DNA from: Chloroflexota bacterium
GTDB taxonomy: Bacteria; Chloroflexota; Dormibacteria; Dormibacterales; Dormibacteraceae
Direction of reading: 5' to 3'
DNA: 64,000 nt
NCBI GenBank assembly: GCA_005880945.1
Contig: VBIU01000010.1
Location: 1-64,000 of the forward strand
Both the position numbers and the translations under genes were made by a program. Positions 9,825 to 24,660 of the stretch are shown here, piece by piece. Every line of letters begins with the position of its first letter. Position 1 is the stretch's first letter. Under the pieces are notes generated by a model that was given only the letters and a program-made list of their open reading frames with translations, ran no database searches and was not told the DNA's origin.

Positions 9825-10319
9825 GTGCCGATCGAGAAGACGCCCATCGGAACGCGCGGCACCGAGATGCCGGGCGGCAAGCTGCTGCGGAAGGTGCTCG
9901 AGCCCCTCGCAAAGAGGCAAGTTGGCGCGTACCGGAAGACCGGCGGGACCGATCGGATGAGCCGGATGATGAAGTTTCCTGTTGTTCTCCTGACCACGAA
10001 GGGCGCCAAGTCCGGCGCGGAGCGGATTTCGGCCCTGGGCGGGTTCCAGGAAGGAGACGATGCTTGGCTTATCGTGGCTTCGAAGGGAGGGTCGAAGACG
10101 CACCCTGCGTGGCTCAACAACATGATCAAGCACCCCGACGACATCTGGCTCGAGGTAGGCAAGCGGAAGATGAAGGTGCAGGCTGAGTCGCTCACCGGAG
10201 CGGCGCGCGAAGAGGCGTACCGTCGCGTTGTGGCCGTGGCGCCGCAGTATGGCGAGTACACCAAGAAAACCGACAGGGTGATCCCCGTCATCAGGCTGAC
10301 AGCGGTTTCGGGGTCTTAG
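9825..10319 (+). CDS. Nitroreductase/deazaflavin (F420)-dependent oxidoreductase family protein
   Basis: VVLLTTKGAKSGAERISALGGFQEGDDAWLIVASKGGSKTHPAWLNNMIKHPDDIWLEVG. Confidence 0.85.
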   Translation: MPIEKTPIGTRGTEMPGGKLLRKVLEPLAKRQVGAYRKTGGTDRMSRMMKFPVVLLTTKGAKSGAERISALGGFQEGDDAWLIVASKGGSKTHPAWLNNMIKHPDDIWLEVGKRKMKVQAESLTGAAREEAYRRVVAVAPQYGEYTKKTDRVIPVIRLTAVSGS

Positions 10320-10738
10320 TGGCGGGCCGGCCGGCGCCCGAGGTGCTCGCCAGCGCGAAGACGATCGCGGTGGTCGGGGCGTCGCGCGACCCGCGCAAGG
10401 CCGGTGGGTCGGTGCCCGAAGGGCTTCAGCGCCGCGGCTTTCGCATCATCCCTATCAACCCGTTCGCCGACGAGCTCTTCGGAGAGCGCGTGTATCGCAC
10501 GCTCGCCGACGTGCCTGAAAAGGTGGACCTTGTCGATGTGTTCAGGCCCGCGCCGGACGCCCCCGAAATCGCGCGGCAAGCAGTGGCAATTGGCGCCAAG
10601 GGGCTCTGGCTGCAACTCGACATTCGGTCCGAGGAGGCAAGGCGCATCGCGGAGGCGGCTGGTCTTGACTACGTCGAGGACGAATGCACCGCCGTGGTGG
10701 CTTCGCTGTACCGGATCAAGAAAGAAACCGCGGCGTAG
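10319..10738 (+). CDS. CoA-binding domain protein (YccU-like)
   Basis: TIAVVGASRDPRKAGGSVPEGLQRRGFRIIPINPFADELFGERVYRTLADVPEKVDLVDVFR. Confidence 0.88.
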   Translation: MAGRPAPEVLASAKTIAVVGASRDPRKAGGSVPEGLQRRGFRIIPINPFADELFGERVYRTLADVPEKVDLVDVFRPAPDAPEIARQAVAIGAKGLWLQLDIRSEEARRIAEAAGLDYVEDECTAVVASLYRIKKETAA

Positions 10739-10760
10739 AGCGTACCGCTACTCTCCACTC

Positions 10761-11363
10761 GTGCCTCCACGCCGTCCTCATCACCGTCCGCGTGATCGAA
10801 GCGTCGAATGCGAGCTGAAGTTTCGAGTCGCCAGCCCGCGCAACCATGCGCGAATCCGGGCCGCCCTTCGCAAGCGCGGGGCCAAGCTCGAGGGCAAGTA
10901 TGAGGAGGAGAACTACAGGTTCGATGGGCCCGGCAAGTCGACGCGCGGAACGACCCTGAGGCTGAGGGTTCTCAATGGCGGGCCGCACGGCGTGCTTACT
11001 GTGAAGGGGCCGGCAAAGTTTGTGGGCAGAGTCAAGGTGCGCGAGGAGACCGAGATCGAGGTCAAGGACGTGCACGCGACCCTCGACCTGCTGACCCAGC
11101 TTGGCTTCAACGTCGAGTTCACCTACAGCAAGCGCCGTGTGATGTGGACCCTCGACGGGGTGGTAAGCGTCACGCTCGACACGCTGGACTATGGCTGGTT
11201 CGTCGAGCTCGAAGGACCGCTGGAAATCCTGCCCGAGCAGGCTCGCAGCCTCGGCTTCGACCCCGCCAAAGCGCTGAAGGACTCGTACTCGGTGCTGGCG
11301 CGAAGGCACCTCGCAAAGTCTTCCCAAGCGAACGGCCCCCTCCCGCGCGGGGAAGGGACTTGA
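10761..11363 (+). CDS. CYTH domain protein (class IV adenylate cyclase / thiamine triphosphatase-like)
   Basis: VECELKFRVASPRNHARIRAALRKRGAKLEGKYEEENYRFDGP...TLRLRVLNGG...VKVREETEIEV; GTG start; C-terminus runs into a repeat. Confidence 0.82.
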   Translation: MPPRRPHHRPRDRSVECELKFRVASPRNHARIRAALRKRGAKLEGKYEEENYRFDGPGKSTRGTTLRLRVLNGGPHGVLTVKGPAKFVGRVKVREETEIEVKDVHATLDLLTQLGFNVEFTYSKRRVMWTLDGVVSVTLDTLDYGWFVELEGPLEILPEQARSLGFDPAKALKDSYSVLARRHLAKSSQANGPLPRGEGT

Positions 11364-11402
11364 TTTAATGCGCGCCTCCCCCGCTCCGCGGGGGAGGAAC
11401 CT
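11335..11402. repeat. Dispersed palindromic repeat homologous to 1076-1145
   Basis: CCCCTCCCGCGCGGGGAAGGGACTTGATTTAATGCGCGCCTCCCCCGCTCCGCGGGGGAGG; TTGATTTAATGCGCGCCTCCCC differs by 1 base from 1103-1124. Confidence 0.85.
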
Positions 11403-11421
11403 GTCGCCCAAAAGGTACCCG

Positions 11422-12801
11422 CTAGGTTTTCGGCGGGCCCACCCAGACCGTCTGGATGTTCGTGAATTCTCTGATGCCGTACGACGACAGCTCTCGACCG
11501 TAGCCTGACCTCTTGACGCCGCCGAACGGCAGGCGCGCGTCCGATGCGACCATGCCATTTACGAACACCAGGCCCGCCTCGACTCGCTCGGCCAGCATCT
11601 CGGCTCGCTCGACGTCCTTGGTCCAGATGCTCGACCCAAGACCGAACTCGGTGTCATTCGCGACCTGGAGTGCCTCTTCCGCATCGCGGACTCGGATCAC
11701 TGCCGCAACCGGGCCGAAGGTCTCCTGGTCGTAGACCGGCATCCCCGGCTTGACCTCGGTCAGCACCGTCGGTTCGAAGAAGTAACCCTTGCCGTGTCCG
11801 TCCACGCGTTTGCCACCGGTCAGGACCTTCGCGCCCTTCTTCACCGAGTCCCTGACCTGCCTGTCGAGGTCGTCGACGAGGTCTGCTCGCGCGAGCGGCC
11901 CGACCTGGTTGGCGCGATCCTTCGGGTCCCCCACCTTGAGCGCGGCGACGGCTTTCGTCAATATCTCTTCGAACTCGTCAGCGATGGCCTCAGCCACGAT
12001 GAATCGCTTGGCTGCGATGCAGCTCTGGCCGTTGTTCTGATTCCGCGCCCGGCAGGCGACCGTCGCCGCAGCCTTTACGTCGGCATCCGCCAGGACGATG
12101 AACGGGTCGGAGCCTCCCAGCTCGAGAACTGACTTCTTAAGGGCCTTGCCTGCCGCCGCCGCGACCTGGATGCCGGCTGCCTCGGAGCCCGTCAGCGTCA
12201 CGCCGGCGACGCGGCGATCGGAAATGATGCCCTCGATCGCGCGCGAGCCGATGAGCAGGGTCTGAAAGACGCCGTTGGGCACGCCGGCCTCGCGGAAGAC
12301 ATCCTCGATCGCGAGGGCGCAGTGCGGCACGTTGGAAGAGTGCTTGAGGAGCATCACATTGCCGGCCGCGAGGGCCGGCAGCCCGGCGCGGAAGGCCTGC
12401 CAGAAAGGGAAGTTCCAGGGCATCACCGCCAGGATCACGCCGAGGGGCTGGAACCTCACGTAGCTCTTGGTGGCTGTGCTCTCGATGGGCTCATCGGCCA
12501 GGAGGCGCGCCGCGTTGTCGGCGATCCAGGTCGCTGTCCAGGCGCATTTCTCGACCTCGGCTTCGGCCTCGACGATGGGCTTGCCCATCTCGGACGTCAT
12601 CAGGGCCGCGAAGCGGGATTTCTCCGCCCTCAGGACTCCCGCCACCGACCGCATCAACGCCGTCCTCAGGTCGATGCCGGCATCTCGCCACGCGTGCCTG
12701 GAGGCATAGGCGCGCTCGACTGCGGCCTCGATGCCGGCAGCGTCGAGCTCGGGGTAGGCCGCCAGCTCCTCGCCAGTCGCCGGGTCGATGGACTTGAGCA
12801 T
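11422..12801 (-). CDS. NAD(P)-dependent aldehyde dehydrogenase, succinate-semialdehyde dehydrogenase-like
   Basis: [69 protein letters not shown]. Confidence 0.93.
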   Translation of the reverse strand: MLKSIDPATGEELAAYPELDAAGIEAAVERAYASRHAWRDAGIDLRTALMRSVAGVLRAEKSRFAALMTSEMGKPIVEAEAEVEKCAWTATWIADNAARLLADEPIESTATKSYVRFQPLGVILAVMPWNFPFWQAFRAGLPALAAGNVMLLKHSSNVPHCALAIEDVFREAGVPNGVFQTLLIGSRAIEGIISDRRVAGVTLTGSEAAGIQVAAAAGKALKKSVLELGGSDPFIVLADADVKAAATVACRARNQNNGQSCIAAKRFIVAEAIADEFEEILTKAVAALKVGDPKDRANQVGPLARADLVDDLDRQVRDSVKKGAKVLTGGKRVDGHGKGYFFEPTVLTEVKPGMPVYDQETFGPVAAVIRVRDAEEALQVANDTEFGLGSSIWTKDVERAEMLAERVEAGLVFVNGMVASDARLPFGGVKRSGYGRELSSYGIREFTNIQTVWVGPPKT

Positions 12802-12849
12802 CCCAATCAGATTAACTTGCTCAGACGGCCCGACTCAGGCAGCGTCCCC

Positions 12850-12892
12850 TTGGTCGCTGCGCGCCACCTCTCCGCGGAGCGGGGAGGAGAAT
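12850..12892. repeat. Partial copy of the palindromic repeat upstream of glgE
   Basis: GCTGCGCGCCACCTCTCCGCGGAGCGGGGAGGAGA; shares CCGCGGAGCGGGGAGG core with 1123-1138. Confidence 0.65.
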
Positions 12893-12900
12893 CCGATCGT

Positions 12901-12906
12901 TACGAT
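12901..12906 (+). promoter_or_regulatory. Candidate -10 element (TACGAT) 6 nt upstream of glgE GTG; leaderless arrangement
   Basis: TACGAT-TTGATC-GTG. Confidence 0.35.
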
Positions 12907-12912
12907 TTGATC

Positions 12913-15026
12913 GTGGCTCGCGCCCCCGTCAAGCGGAGATTGGCCACCACTGCGCCTCAGCCCGACGCCGCGGTGGCGCCCTTGGCGGACGGCCGGCGCC
13001 GGGTGGTGATCGAGGCCGTATCCCCCGAGGTTGAGGGCGGCCGGTTTCCCAGCAAGCGATCCCTCGGCGAGCGGGTGGCGATCGAAGCCGACGTTTTCGC
13101 CGACGGTCACGACGCGATCTCCTGCGTCCTGCGGTACCGCCACCAGTCCGAGACAGCCTGGACCGAGGTGCCGATGTTGGCGCTCGGCAACGACCGGTGG
13201 CGCGCGGAGTTCGCAGCATCGGAGCTGGGCCGGTATGTCTATACAGTCCAGGGCTGGGTTGACCCCTTTCAGACCTGGCGCCTTCAGCTCGCCAAGCGCG
13301 TCGTGGCAGGACAGGACGTGGCCCCCGAGATGGAAGTCGGCGCGCAGCTGGTGGAGGCGGCCGCCGGACGGGCGCAAGGGGCAGACGCGACCGCACTCCT
13401 TAAGCACGCGGAGGCTCTGCGCAGCGGCCGTGATGCCGCAGGCGTTCCGGTTAAATCCCCTCTACCCAACCCTCTCCCCGGAGGGGAGAGGGAGCTCCCC
13501 AGCCGTCTCCCCGGAGGGGAGAAGGTTTCCAACCAGCTCATCGACCTCATGGATCGCCACCCCGACCGGAGCGAGGCCGTCACGTACCCGCGCGAGCTCG
13601 AGATGCTTGTCGACCCCCTGCGCGCCCGCTTCAGCGCCTGGTACGAGCTCTTCCCCCGGTCGGCCGGCGAACCCGGCCGCCACGGCACGTTCCGCGACGT
13701 GGAACAGCGCCTGCCTTATATCTCATCGATGGGGTTCGACGTCCTGTACATGCCGCCGATCCACCCGATCGGACGCACGAACCGCAAGGGCGCCAACAAC
13801 ACAGTGCGTGCTTCCAGCGGCGAGCCAGGCAGCCCCTGGGCGATCGGCTCAGACGAGGGCGGGCACAAATCCGTGCATCCCGAGCTCGGCACCCTCGACG
13901 ATTTCCGCCACCTGCTGCGCGCCGCCGAGGAGCACGGGCTTGCAATCGCGCTCGACATCGCCTTCCAGTGCTCGCCTGACCACCCATACATTCGGGAGCA
14001 CCCCGAATGGTTTCGTCACCGCCCCGACGGCTCGATCCAGTACGCGGAAAACCCACCGAAGAAGTACGAGGACATCGTGCCCTTCGATTTCGAGTGCGAG
14101 GCGTGGCGCGAGCTGTGGGCCGAGCTGCTCTCGATAGTGCGCTTCTGGATCGAGCAAGGGGTGCGCATCTTCCGCGTCGACAACCCGCACACCAAGCCAT
14201 TCGCCTTCTGGGAATGGCTGATCGCGGAAGTCAAGCGCGAGCACCCCGAGGCGATCTTCCTGGCCGAGGCCTTTACACGGCCCAAGGTGATGTACCGGCT
14301 CGCGAAGGCAGGCTTCAGCCAGTCCTACACCTACTTCGCGTGGCGCAACACGGCGTGGGAGCTGACCCAATACTTCACAGAGCTGACGCAGGCGCCGGTC
14401 CGCGACTTCTTCCGTCCCAACCTGTGGCCGAACACCCCTGACATCCTCACCGAGTACGTCCAGACAGGCGGCCGGCCGGCGTTCGCGGCGCGCCTGCTGC
14501 TTGCCGCGACGCTTGGAGCGAGCTACGGCATCTACGGGCCCGCGTTCGAGCTTTGCGAAGGCCGGGCCAAGGAGCCTGGATCGGAAGAGTATCTCGACTC
14601 GGAGAAGTACCAGCTGCGAAGCTGGAAGACCGACTCTCCCGACAGCCTTCGAGAGATGATCACGCTGGTCAACGAGATCCGCCACGAGAACCTGGCTCTT
14701 CAAAGTGACCGCGGCCTTCGGTTCCATCCAACAGAGAACGACAGCCTGCTCGCGTACACGAAGAGCACGTCGGATCTCGCCGACGTCGTTCTGACAGTGG
14801 TCAACCTGGACCCTCACCACACTCAATCCGGCATGGTCACGCTGCCTCTGAAGGCGCTTGGACTCGAGAGCGACAAGAGCTACCAGGCTCACGAGCTCCT
14901 GAGCGGCGCGCGCTACATGTGGACCGGGCCTCGCAACTATGTGGAGATCAACCCGCACGCGTCGCCCGCCCAGATCTTCAGGTTCCGCCGCCGCATTCGC
15001 AGCGAACACGACTTCGAGTATTTCCT

Positions 15027-15030
<4 letters not shown>
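12913..15030 (+). CDS. glgE: Alpha-1,4-glucan:maltose-1-phosphate maltosyltransferase (GlgE, GH13)
   Basis: FPRSAGEPGRHGTFRDVEQRLPYISSMGFDVLYMPPIHPIGRTNRKGANN; RVDNPHTKPFAFWEWLI; EDIVPFDFEC. Confidence 0.95.
13455..13524. repeat. Palindromic repeat pair embedded in frame in glgE
   Basis: CCTCTCCCCGGAGGGGAGAGG and CTCCCCGGAGGGGAG; encodes KSPLPNPLPGGERELPSRLPGGEK. Confidence 0.75.
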
Positions 15031-20275
<5,245 letters not shown>

Positions 20276-20312
20276 GAATCAGCCCGCGCACGTAAGCCGG
20301 GTCGTGGATGGC

Positions 20313-20345
20313 CCGAGGGCCGGGGCTCAAACCCGGGCGCCTCGG
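20313..20345. terminator. GC-rich hairpin between convergent glgB and collagen-like gene (possible bidirectional terminator)
   Basis: CCGAGG...CCTCGG outer stem and CCGGG/CCCGG inner stem; no clear U tract. Confidence 0.4.
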
Positions 20346-20362
20346 ACCGTCCTGGTGGTTTC

Positions 20363-21106
20363 TCAGACCACGTTCGAGCACTCGGCGAACGCGGTGAGAT
20401 GGAACCCGCTGGCGATGTCGTCGTTGGTCGCAGAGACGAGCCACCCGTTGCCCGAGCGGTGGTTCTCGCGAATGTGCCAGTCGAAGAACCCGGCGTCAGC
20501 CGTATAGCCTCCGCCCGTCACGACGGTGCCACTTGGGCAGGTGGCGATGGACTGTCGCATGTTCGTGCACGTTGGATCCAGAAGGCTGCAGAGCGTGACC
20601 GTCGGTCCGGCGACTTCCGCGGAGACGAGAGTGCCGGTCGGTCCGGGAGGACCCTGTGGGCCGGTCGGCCCTGGAGGTCCCTGCGGGCCGGTGGCGCCGG
20701 TGGCACCGGTGGCGCCGGTGGCGCCGGTAGCGCCGGTAGCGCCGGTGTCGCCCTTGGGGCCCTGTGGACCGGTTGGGCCCGTGGGCCCTGTGGCCCCGGT
20801 GGCGCCCGTGTCACCCTTGGGGCCCTGCGGGCCGGCTGGGCCGGTCGGACCAGGGATTCCCTGCGGACCGACCTCGTTCCACATGATTGCCTTTTCACTC
20901 TTGAGGCAATGCTGTGACGGCCAGTTGATCAGCCGGAGCTGCCCGTTCTGGGCTTTGTAGCAGCCGTGGATCACGCCGGCCGAATCAGGGATGCTGGCGA
21001 AGGCCGCCGTCCCCGCCACCACGATCAGGCCGCTCGTAATCACCGAAGCCGAAGCGAGTCGCGAGTGCGTGATGCGACGGACGAGCCTGGACAGCCGATC
21101 AGCCAT
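20363..21106 (-). CDS. Secreted collagen-like Gly-X-Y repeat protein
   Basis: Signal/TM segment, then [80 protein letters not shown]. Confidence 0.9.
   Translation of the reverse strand: MADRLSRLVRRITHSRLASASVITSGLIVVAGTAAFASIPDSAGVIHGCYKAQNGQLRLINWPSQHCLKSEKAIMWNEVGPQGIPGPTGPAGPQGPKGDTGATGATGPTGPTGPQGPKGDTGATGATGATGATGATGATGPQGPPGPTGPQGPPGPTGTLVSAEVAGPTVTLCSLLDPTCTNMRQSIATCPSGTVVTGGGYTADAGFFDWHIRENHRSGNGWLVSATNDDIASGFHLTAFAECSNVV
20635..20875 (-). repeat. Imperfect tandem 9-bp (Gly-X-Y codon) repeats within collagen-like gene
   Basis: Repeated GGCGCCGGT/GGCACCGGT units and a longer repeated [19 protein letters not shown] block. Confidence 0.85.
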
Positions 21107-21240
21107 TTTCTTACCCCCCGTTTCATCCGGCTGACGGAATTGGAGGTATGAACGTAGGCGCACCCCGGCCGGTTGTCAACTAAATGATCAATCGCTCGAT
21201 AAGCGCTTATCTAACGATAGCTAGCGCTCTAGCTTCCGGG

Positions 21241-21294
21241 CAATGGCGAGAACTTTTGAAACAGCGACGCGCCGATGTACGGCGGCAGCGGTCC
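21241..21294 (+). pseudogene. Short relic of a glgB 3' region
   Basis: AACAGCGACGCGCCGATGTACGGCGGCAGCGGTC (34 bp) identical to glgB near 20130-20163; upstream part encodes GQWRELL versus glgB GHWRELL, with 1-nt frameshift. Confidence 0.65.
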
Positions 21295-21477
21295 TCAATT
21301 TCTCCGGGCCCGGTACCGAATGATCAGCAGCACGGCTATGCCCATCACGATGCCAATGGCCCACTGCTCCGGAGTCGGTCCCACAGCAATTAGCGCCGCA
21401 AGGTGGAGTACCCACAGAAGCGCGGCGACGAAAAGCAGCAATCCAGCCCAAATCAGGCTACGTTTCTCGCGGCGCAT
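21295..21477 (-). CDS. Small membrane protein
   Basis: 60 aa, two hydrophobic segments WAGLLLFVAALLWVLHLAALIAV and WAIGIVMGIAVLLIIRYRARR. Confidence 0.55.
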   Translation of the reverse strand: MRREKRSLIWAGLLLFVAALLWVLHLAALIAVGPTPEQWAIGIVMGIAVLLIIRYRARRN

Positions 21478-21525
21478 CAGCTGATACCTGGCGCTAGCCC
21501 CTCAGGCTGACATCAACGGTCGCAC

Positions 21526-23454
21526 CTAGCTCGACGTGCGGTCCGTTCCCACGAATTCGTTGGTGGTCCCGCTTTCCGCGTTGATGACATGCATCACCGC
21601 ATTGATCAGGGCCAGGTGTGAGAACGCCTGCGGGAAGTTGCCAAGGTGCCGGCCGCTGCGAGGGTCGATCTCTTCCGCATAGAGCTGCAATGGGCTCGCG
21701 TACGACAGCATCTTCTCGCACAGCTCCCGCGCCCGAGTCAGCTCGCCGATCTCCGCCAGGGCGGACACCAACCAGAACGAGCAGATCGTGAAGGTCCCCT
21801 CTTCGCCCTCGAGGCCGTCGTCGGTCTCCTCAGTGCGGTAGCGAAGGACCATGCCGTCCTCGGTGAGCTCCTCCGCTATGGCCATGACAGTGGCCCGCAC
21901 GCGCGGGTCGTCCGGCGGCAGGAATCGGACCAGCGGGATGAGCAGCACCGAGGCATCGAGCGCGGTCGAACCATAGTGCTGCACGAAGACGCCGCGAGAG
22001 TCGACCCCGTTCGTGCAGATGTCGGACTTGATCTCGTCGGCGACGCGCTGCCAGGTGACGCCTAGAGCGCGGTCCCCATGGAGCTCCGCGAGACGCGCTC
22101 CCCTGTCGCAGGCGACCCAGCACATCAGCTTCGATGAGGTGAAGTGCTGAGGTTCGCCACGAATCTCCCAGATGCCCCGATCGGGCTGCTTCCAGTTGGC
22201 GATGGCGCATTCGACAGCGTGTTTGAGGATCGGCCACACGACCTCCGGCAGGTAGTCACGCGACTTGGTGTGCAGGTAAACGGAGTCGAGCACCGCCCCC
22301 CACACGTCGTGCTGCTTCTGGTTGTGCGCGCCGTTGCCGATGCGCACAGGCCGCGAGCCCTCGTAGCCGCTCAGGTGTTCGAGCGTCTTCTCCGCCAGCT
22401 CATGCTCGCCACCGATGCCGTACATGATCTGAAGGTCTTTCTGGCCTGTCGCCACGTCCGCGATGAAGTAGAAGAAGTCGTTGGCCTCGCGCGCGAACCC
22501 AAGCGTGTAGAGGCCCCACAGCATGAAGGTGCCGTCGCGGATCCAGGTGTACCGATAGTCCCAGTTGCGCTCGCCGCCGATGGTCTCCGGTAGCGAGGTC
22601 GTGGCGGCGGCCAGGAGCGCTCCCGTCGGGCTGTACGTGAGTCCCTTCAGCGTGAGGGCGCTGCGCTGCAGGTAGCTCTGCCACGGGTGCTCCGGAAATT
22701 CCCCGTGGTTGATCCACTCGCGCCAGAAGTCGGCGGTTCGCTCGATGCGCTCAAACGCCGCGTCCGCGCTCACAGGCGGCGGGTGCTCGGCCCACAGCTC
22801 TTTCGAAGCTGAGTACTGCGACCGCGGCCAGCAGAGGGCGACATATGCCTTCTCGCCCTGCCTCAGGGTCTGCGTCGCGTGCGCGCCCGGGCCCTCGAAG
22901 CCCATCCTGAGGTCGGTGACGAGGCGCAGCGGCACATCGCCTTCCCCTCCGCTCGCGACCGCCTCCCCGTAGCCCGTCCCCGAATACTCCCACCGAGCCG
23001 CGGCGCGGCCGTAGTCGAACACCGGGCTGCAGTCCAGGCTCAGCTCGACGCTCCCCACCACGCACTTCGCAGTGCGCAGAAGGATGTGCTCCGCCTCGTA
23101 GTCGGTCGGCGGCCGGCGGTGCGTTCCGGAGCGGCGCTGCTCGTGGTACCAGGGGCCGATGCAGAGGGCGTCGCGAACTATCAGCCAGCCGGTTCGGGTC
23201 CGCCACGTCGTCTCGAGCACCAGGGTGCCGGGCAGGTAGCGGCGTCCGGCCGGGACGCCGATGCCGCTGGGGCCGAACCGGAAGCTACCGGCGGCCCTGT
23301 CGAGGACCGCCGCGAAGACACTTGGACTGTCCGGTCGCGGCAGGCACATCCATTCGACCCTCCCGCTCGGCGCGATCAGCGCATTGACCTCGCAGTCGGA
23401 CAGGAAGGCGTAATCGCCGATCGGTGGAAAGGCGCTCGAGGTGGGCGCGGCCAC
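21526..23454 (-). CDS. Glycoside hydrolase family 15 protein (glucoamylase/trehalase-like)
   Basis: PIGDYAFLSDCEVNALIAPSGRVEWMCLPRPDSPSVFAAVLD; IGGERNWDYRYTWIRDGTFMLWGLYTLGF. Confidence 0.93.
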   Translation of the reverse strand: MAAPTSSAFPPIGDYAFLSDCEVNALIAPSGRVEWMCLPRPDSPSVFAAVLDRAAGSFRFGPSGIGVPAGRRYLPGTLVLETTWRTRTGWLIVRDALCIGPWYHEQRRSGTHRRPPTDYEAEHILLRTAKCVVGSVELSLDCSPVFDYGRAAARWEYSGTGYGEAVASGGEGDVPLRLVTDLRMGFEGPGAHATQTLRQGEKAYVALCWPRSQYSASKELWAEHPPPVSADAAFERIERTADFWREWINHGEFPEHPWQSYLQRSALTLKGLTYSPTGALLAAATTSLPETIGGERNWDYRYTWIRDGTFMLWGLYTLGFAREANDFFYFIADVATGQKDLQIMYGIGGEHELAEKTLEHLSGYEGSRPVRIGNGAHNQKQHDVWGAVLDSVYLHTKSRDYLPEVVWPILKHAVECAIANWKQPDRGIWEIRGEPQHFTSSKLMCWVACDRGARLAELHGDRALGVTWQRVADEIKSDICTNGVDSRGVFVQHYGSTALDASVLLIPLVRFLPPDDPRVRATVMAIAEELTEDGMVLRYRTEETDDGLEGEEGTFTICSFWLVSALAEIGELTRARELCEKMLSYASPLQLYAEEIDPRSGRHLGNFPQAFSHLALINAVMHVINAESGTTNEFVGTDRTSS

Positions 23455-23624
23455 GGGACTTGGGGCGGCGTGCGGCGCCCGCTGGCCGTCACCGTTGACG
23501 GCCGGCTTGATCGCCTGCCCGAGATCTTCGACGCGGGCTTTCTTAGCCGTGCTATCCGCTCCCCAGCGCGAATTCCAGAGGGCAAAGCATATGCCGGTGT
23601 CCCGCAGAATGCGCCCGCATCAAC

Positions 23625-24248
23625 TCACGGGGTAGCCGTGAGCAAGTAGGCGCGACGGGCGCGCGACCGAACCCGCCGATTGACGCCGCGCATCAGGGTA
23701 CCGACCTTCAGCTCGGCCAACACTGTCGCGCCGATACGCTCGCGGACGTATTCCCAGTCGATTCCGATGTAGTTGGTAAGTGCGATCTCGAAGGCGCTGT
23801 CGAAACTGACGTCCTCGCGCGGCCAGGAGACGGTGGCTTGCCGGACCCGATCAAGGTAAAGGTCCTCGCAACTGATCATGAGGACCGAAACGCCTAGGAC
23901 TTTTACGACGACAGTCCGCTCGATATCGTCCCCCGACCCGGGAAACTCCACCGCCACAGGCAGATCGGCTCGGACCCAGTGCCGGCCACTCCGGCGTAGC
24001 CCGACTTCGACAAGGGCCTTCAGATCTCTGGTCGATGGTCGCGGGCAGAGATCCAGGTCAGTCGGGTGGTACTCACCCCCAGCCCAGTACTGCTGAGCGG
24101 TACCACCCACAACGATTGGCCTGGTGCTCAAGACGCTGGTGAGCGCGGCGGCCAAGAGGAGGCGTTGGCGAAGCTCGGAACGTGCAGCTGGGATCTGCCG
24201 GAGGAGCGCCTCAGCTTGGAGTCGAGCTGCTTTGTCGATCCCGTCCAC
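23625..24248 (-). CDS. Nucleotidyltransferase-like protein (possible toxin/effector partner of XRE gene)
   Basis: PIVVGGTAQQYWAGGEYHPTDLDLCP, GG...DLD motif; overlaps upstream XRE gene. Confidence 0.65.
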   Translation of the reverse strand: MDGIDKAARLQAEALLRQIPAARSELRQRLLLAAALTSVLSTRPIVVGGTAQQYWAGGEYHPTDLDLCPRPSTRDLKALVEVGLRRSGRHWVRADLPVAVEFPGSGDDIERTVVVKVLGVSVLMISCEDLYLDRVRQATVSWPREDVSFDSAFEIALTNYIGIDWEYVRERIGATVLAELKVGTLMRGVNRRVRSRARRAYLLTATP

Positions 24249-24615
24249 GTCGTCGCCTCAAGCGCTCGAAGTACTCTCGGCTGAGGCCAGCCTCCTCGAG
24301 CAACTTCGCTTCAATCGGAGCCGGATTCCGATCCCACGGATTGAATCGTCCCGCTCCGAGCGCGGACCGCACCATTGCCCGCCGCTCAGCCGCAGGTGGC
24401 AATCCGGATGGTGTCTTGCCCAGCTGAAGAGAAATTGGCGCCCCAGTAGCTCGGGCCCATCGATCGATGAACCCAATTGTTGGCATGCGGAGGCCTGCTT
24501 CAGCGCGTGCAATGGCCGGCTGGGTCGCTCCCATCGCCCTGGCAAGGTCGACTTGAGTCTTGCCTGCGCGAAGCCTCGCGTTAGCCAAGACCAGCCCAAT
24601 TTCAGATTTTGTCAC
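24211..24615 (-). CDS. XRE-family helix-turn-helix regulator
   Basis: LVLANARLRAGKTQVDLARAMGATQPAIARAEAGLRMPTIGFIDRWARATG HTH_3; GTG start. Confidence 0.85.
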   Translation of the reverse strand: MTKSEIGLVLANARLRAGKTQVDLARAMGATQPAIARAEAGLRMPTIGFIDRWARATGAPISLQLGKTPSGLPPAAERRAMVRSALGAGRFNPWDRNPAPIEAKLLEEAGLSREYFERLRRRRGRDRQSSSTPS

Positions 24616-24621
24616 AATTCA

Positions 24622-24627
24622 ATTATA
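24622..24627 (-). promoter_or_regulatory. Consensus -10 box TATAAT 6 nt upstream of XRE gene GTG
   Basis: Reverse strand: GGGTATAATTGAATTGTGACAAAA. Confidence 0.6.
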
Positions 24628-24660
24628 CCCAATTGGCTATATGCTGGCGAGGGAGGAATC

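Noticed and set aside
13849-15009. 386-aa minus-strand ORF antisense to glgE
   Set aside because: Shadow ORF of a strongly conserved GH13 gene; no recognisable domain
20290-20350. tRNA-like stretch (GGGGCTCAAACCCGGG)
   Set aside because: No acceptor/anticodon arms can be folded; better explained as an intergenic hairpin
20635-20875. Possible CRISPR-like repetitive array
   Set aside because: Units are 9-bp codon repeats without spacers, fully explained by collagen-like coding sequence
20526-20960. 144-aa plus-strand ORF with [12 protein letters not shown] repeats
   Set aside because: Antisense translation of the collagen-like Gly-X-Y repeats; minus strand has signal peptide and canonical GXY pattern
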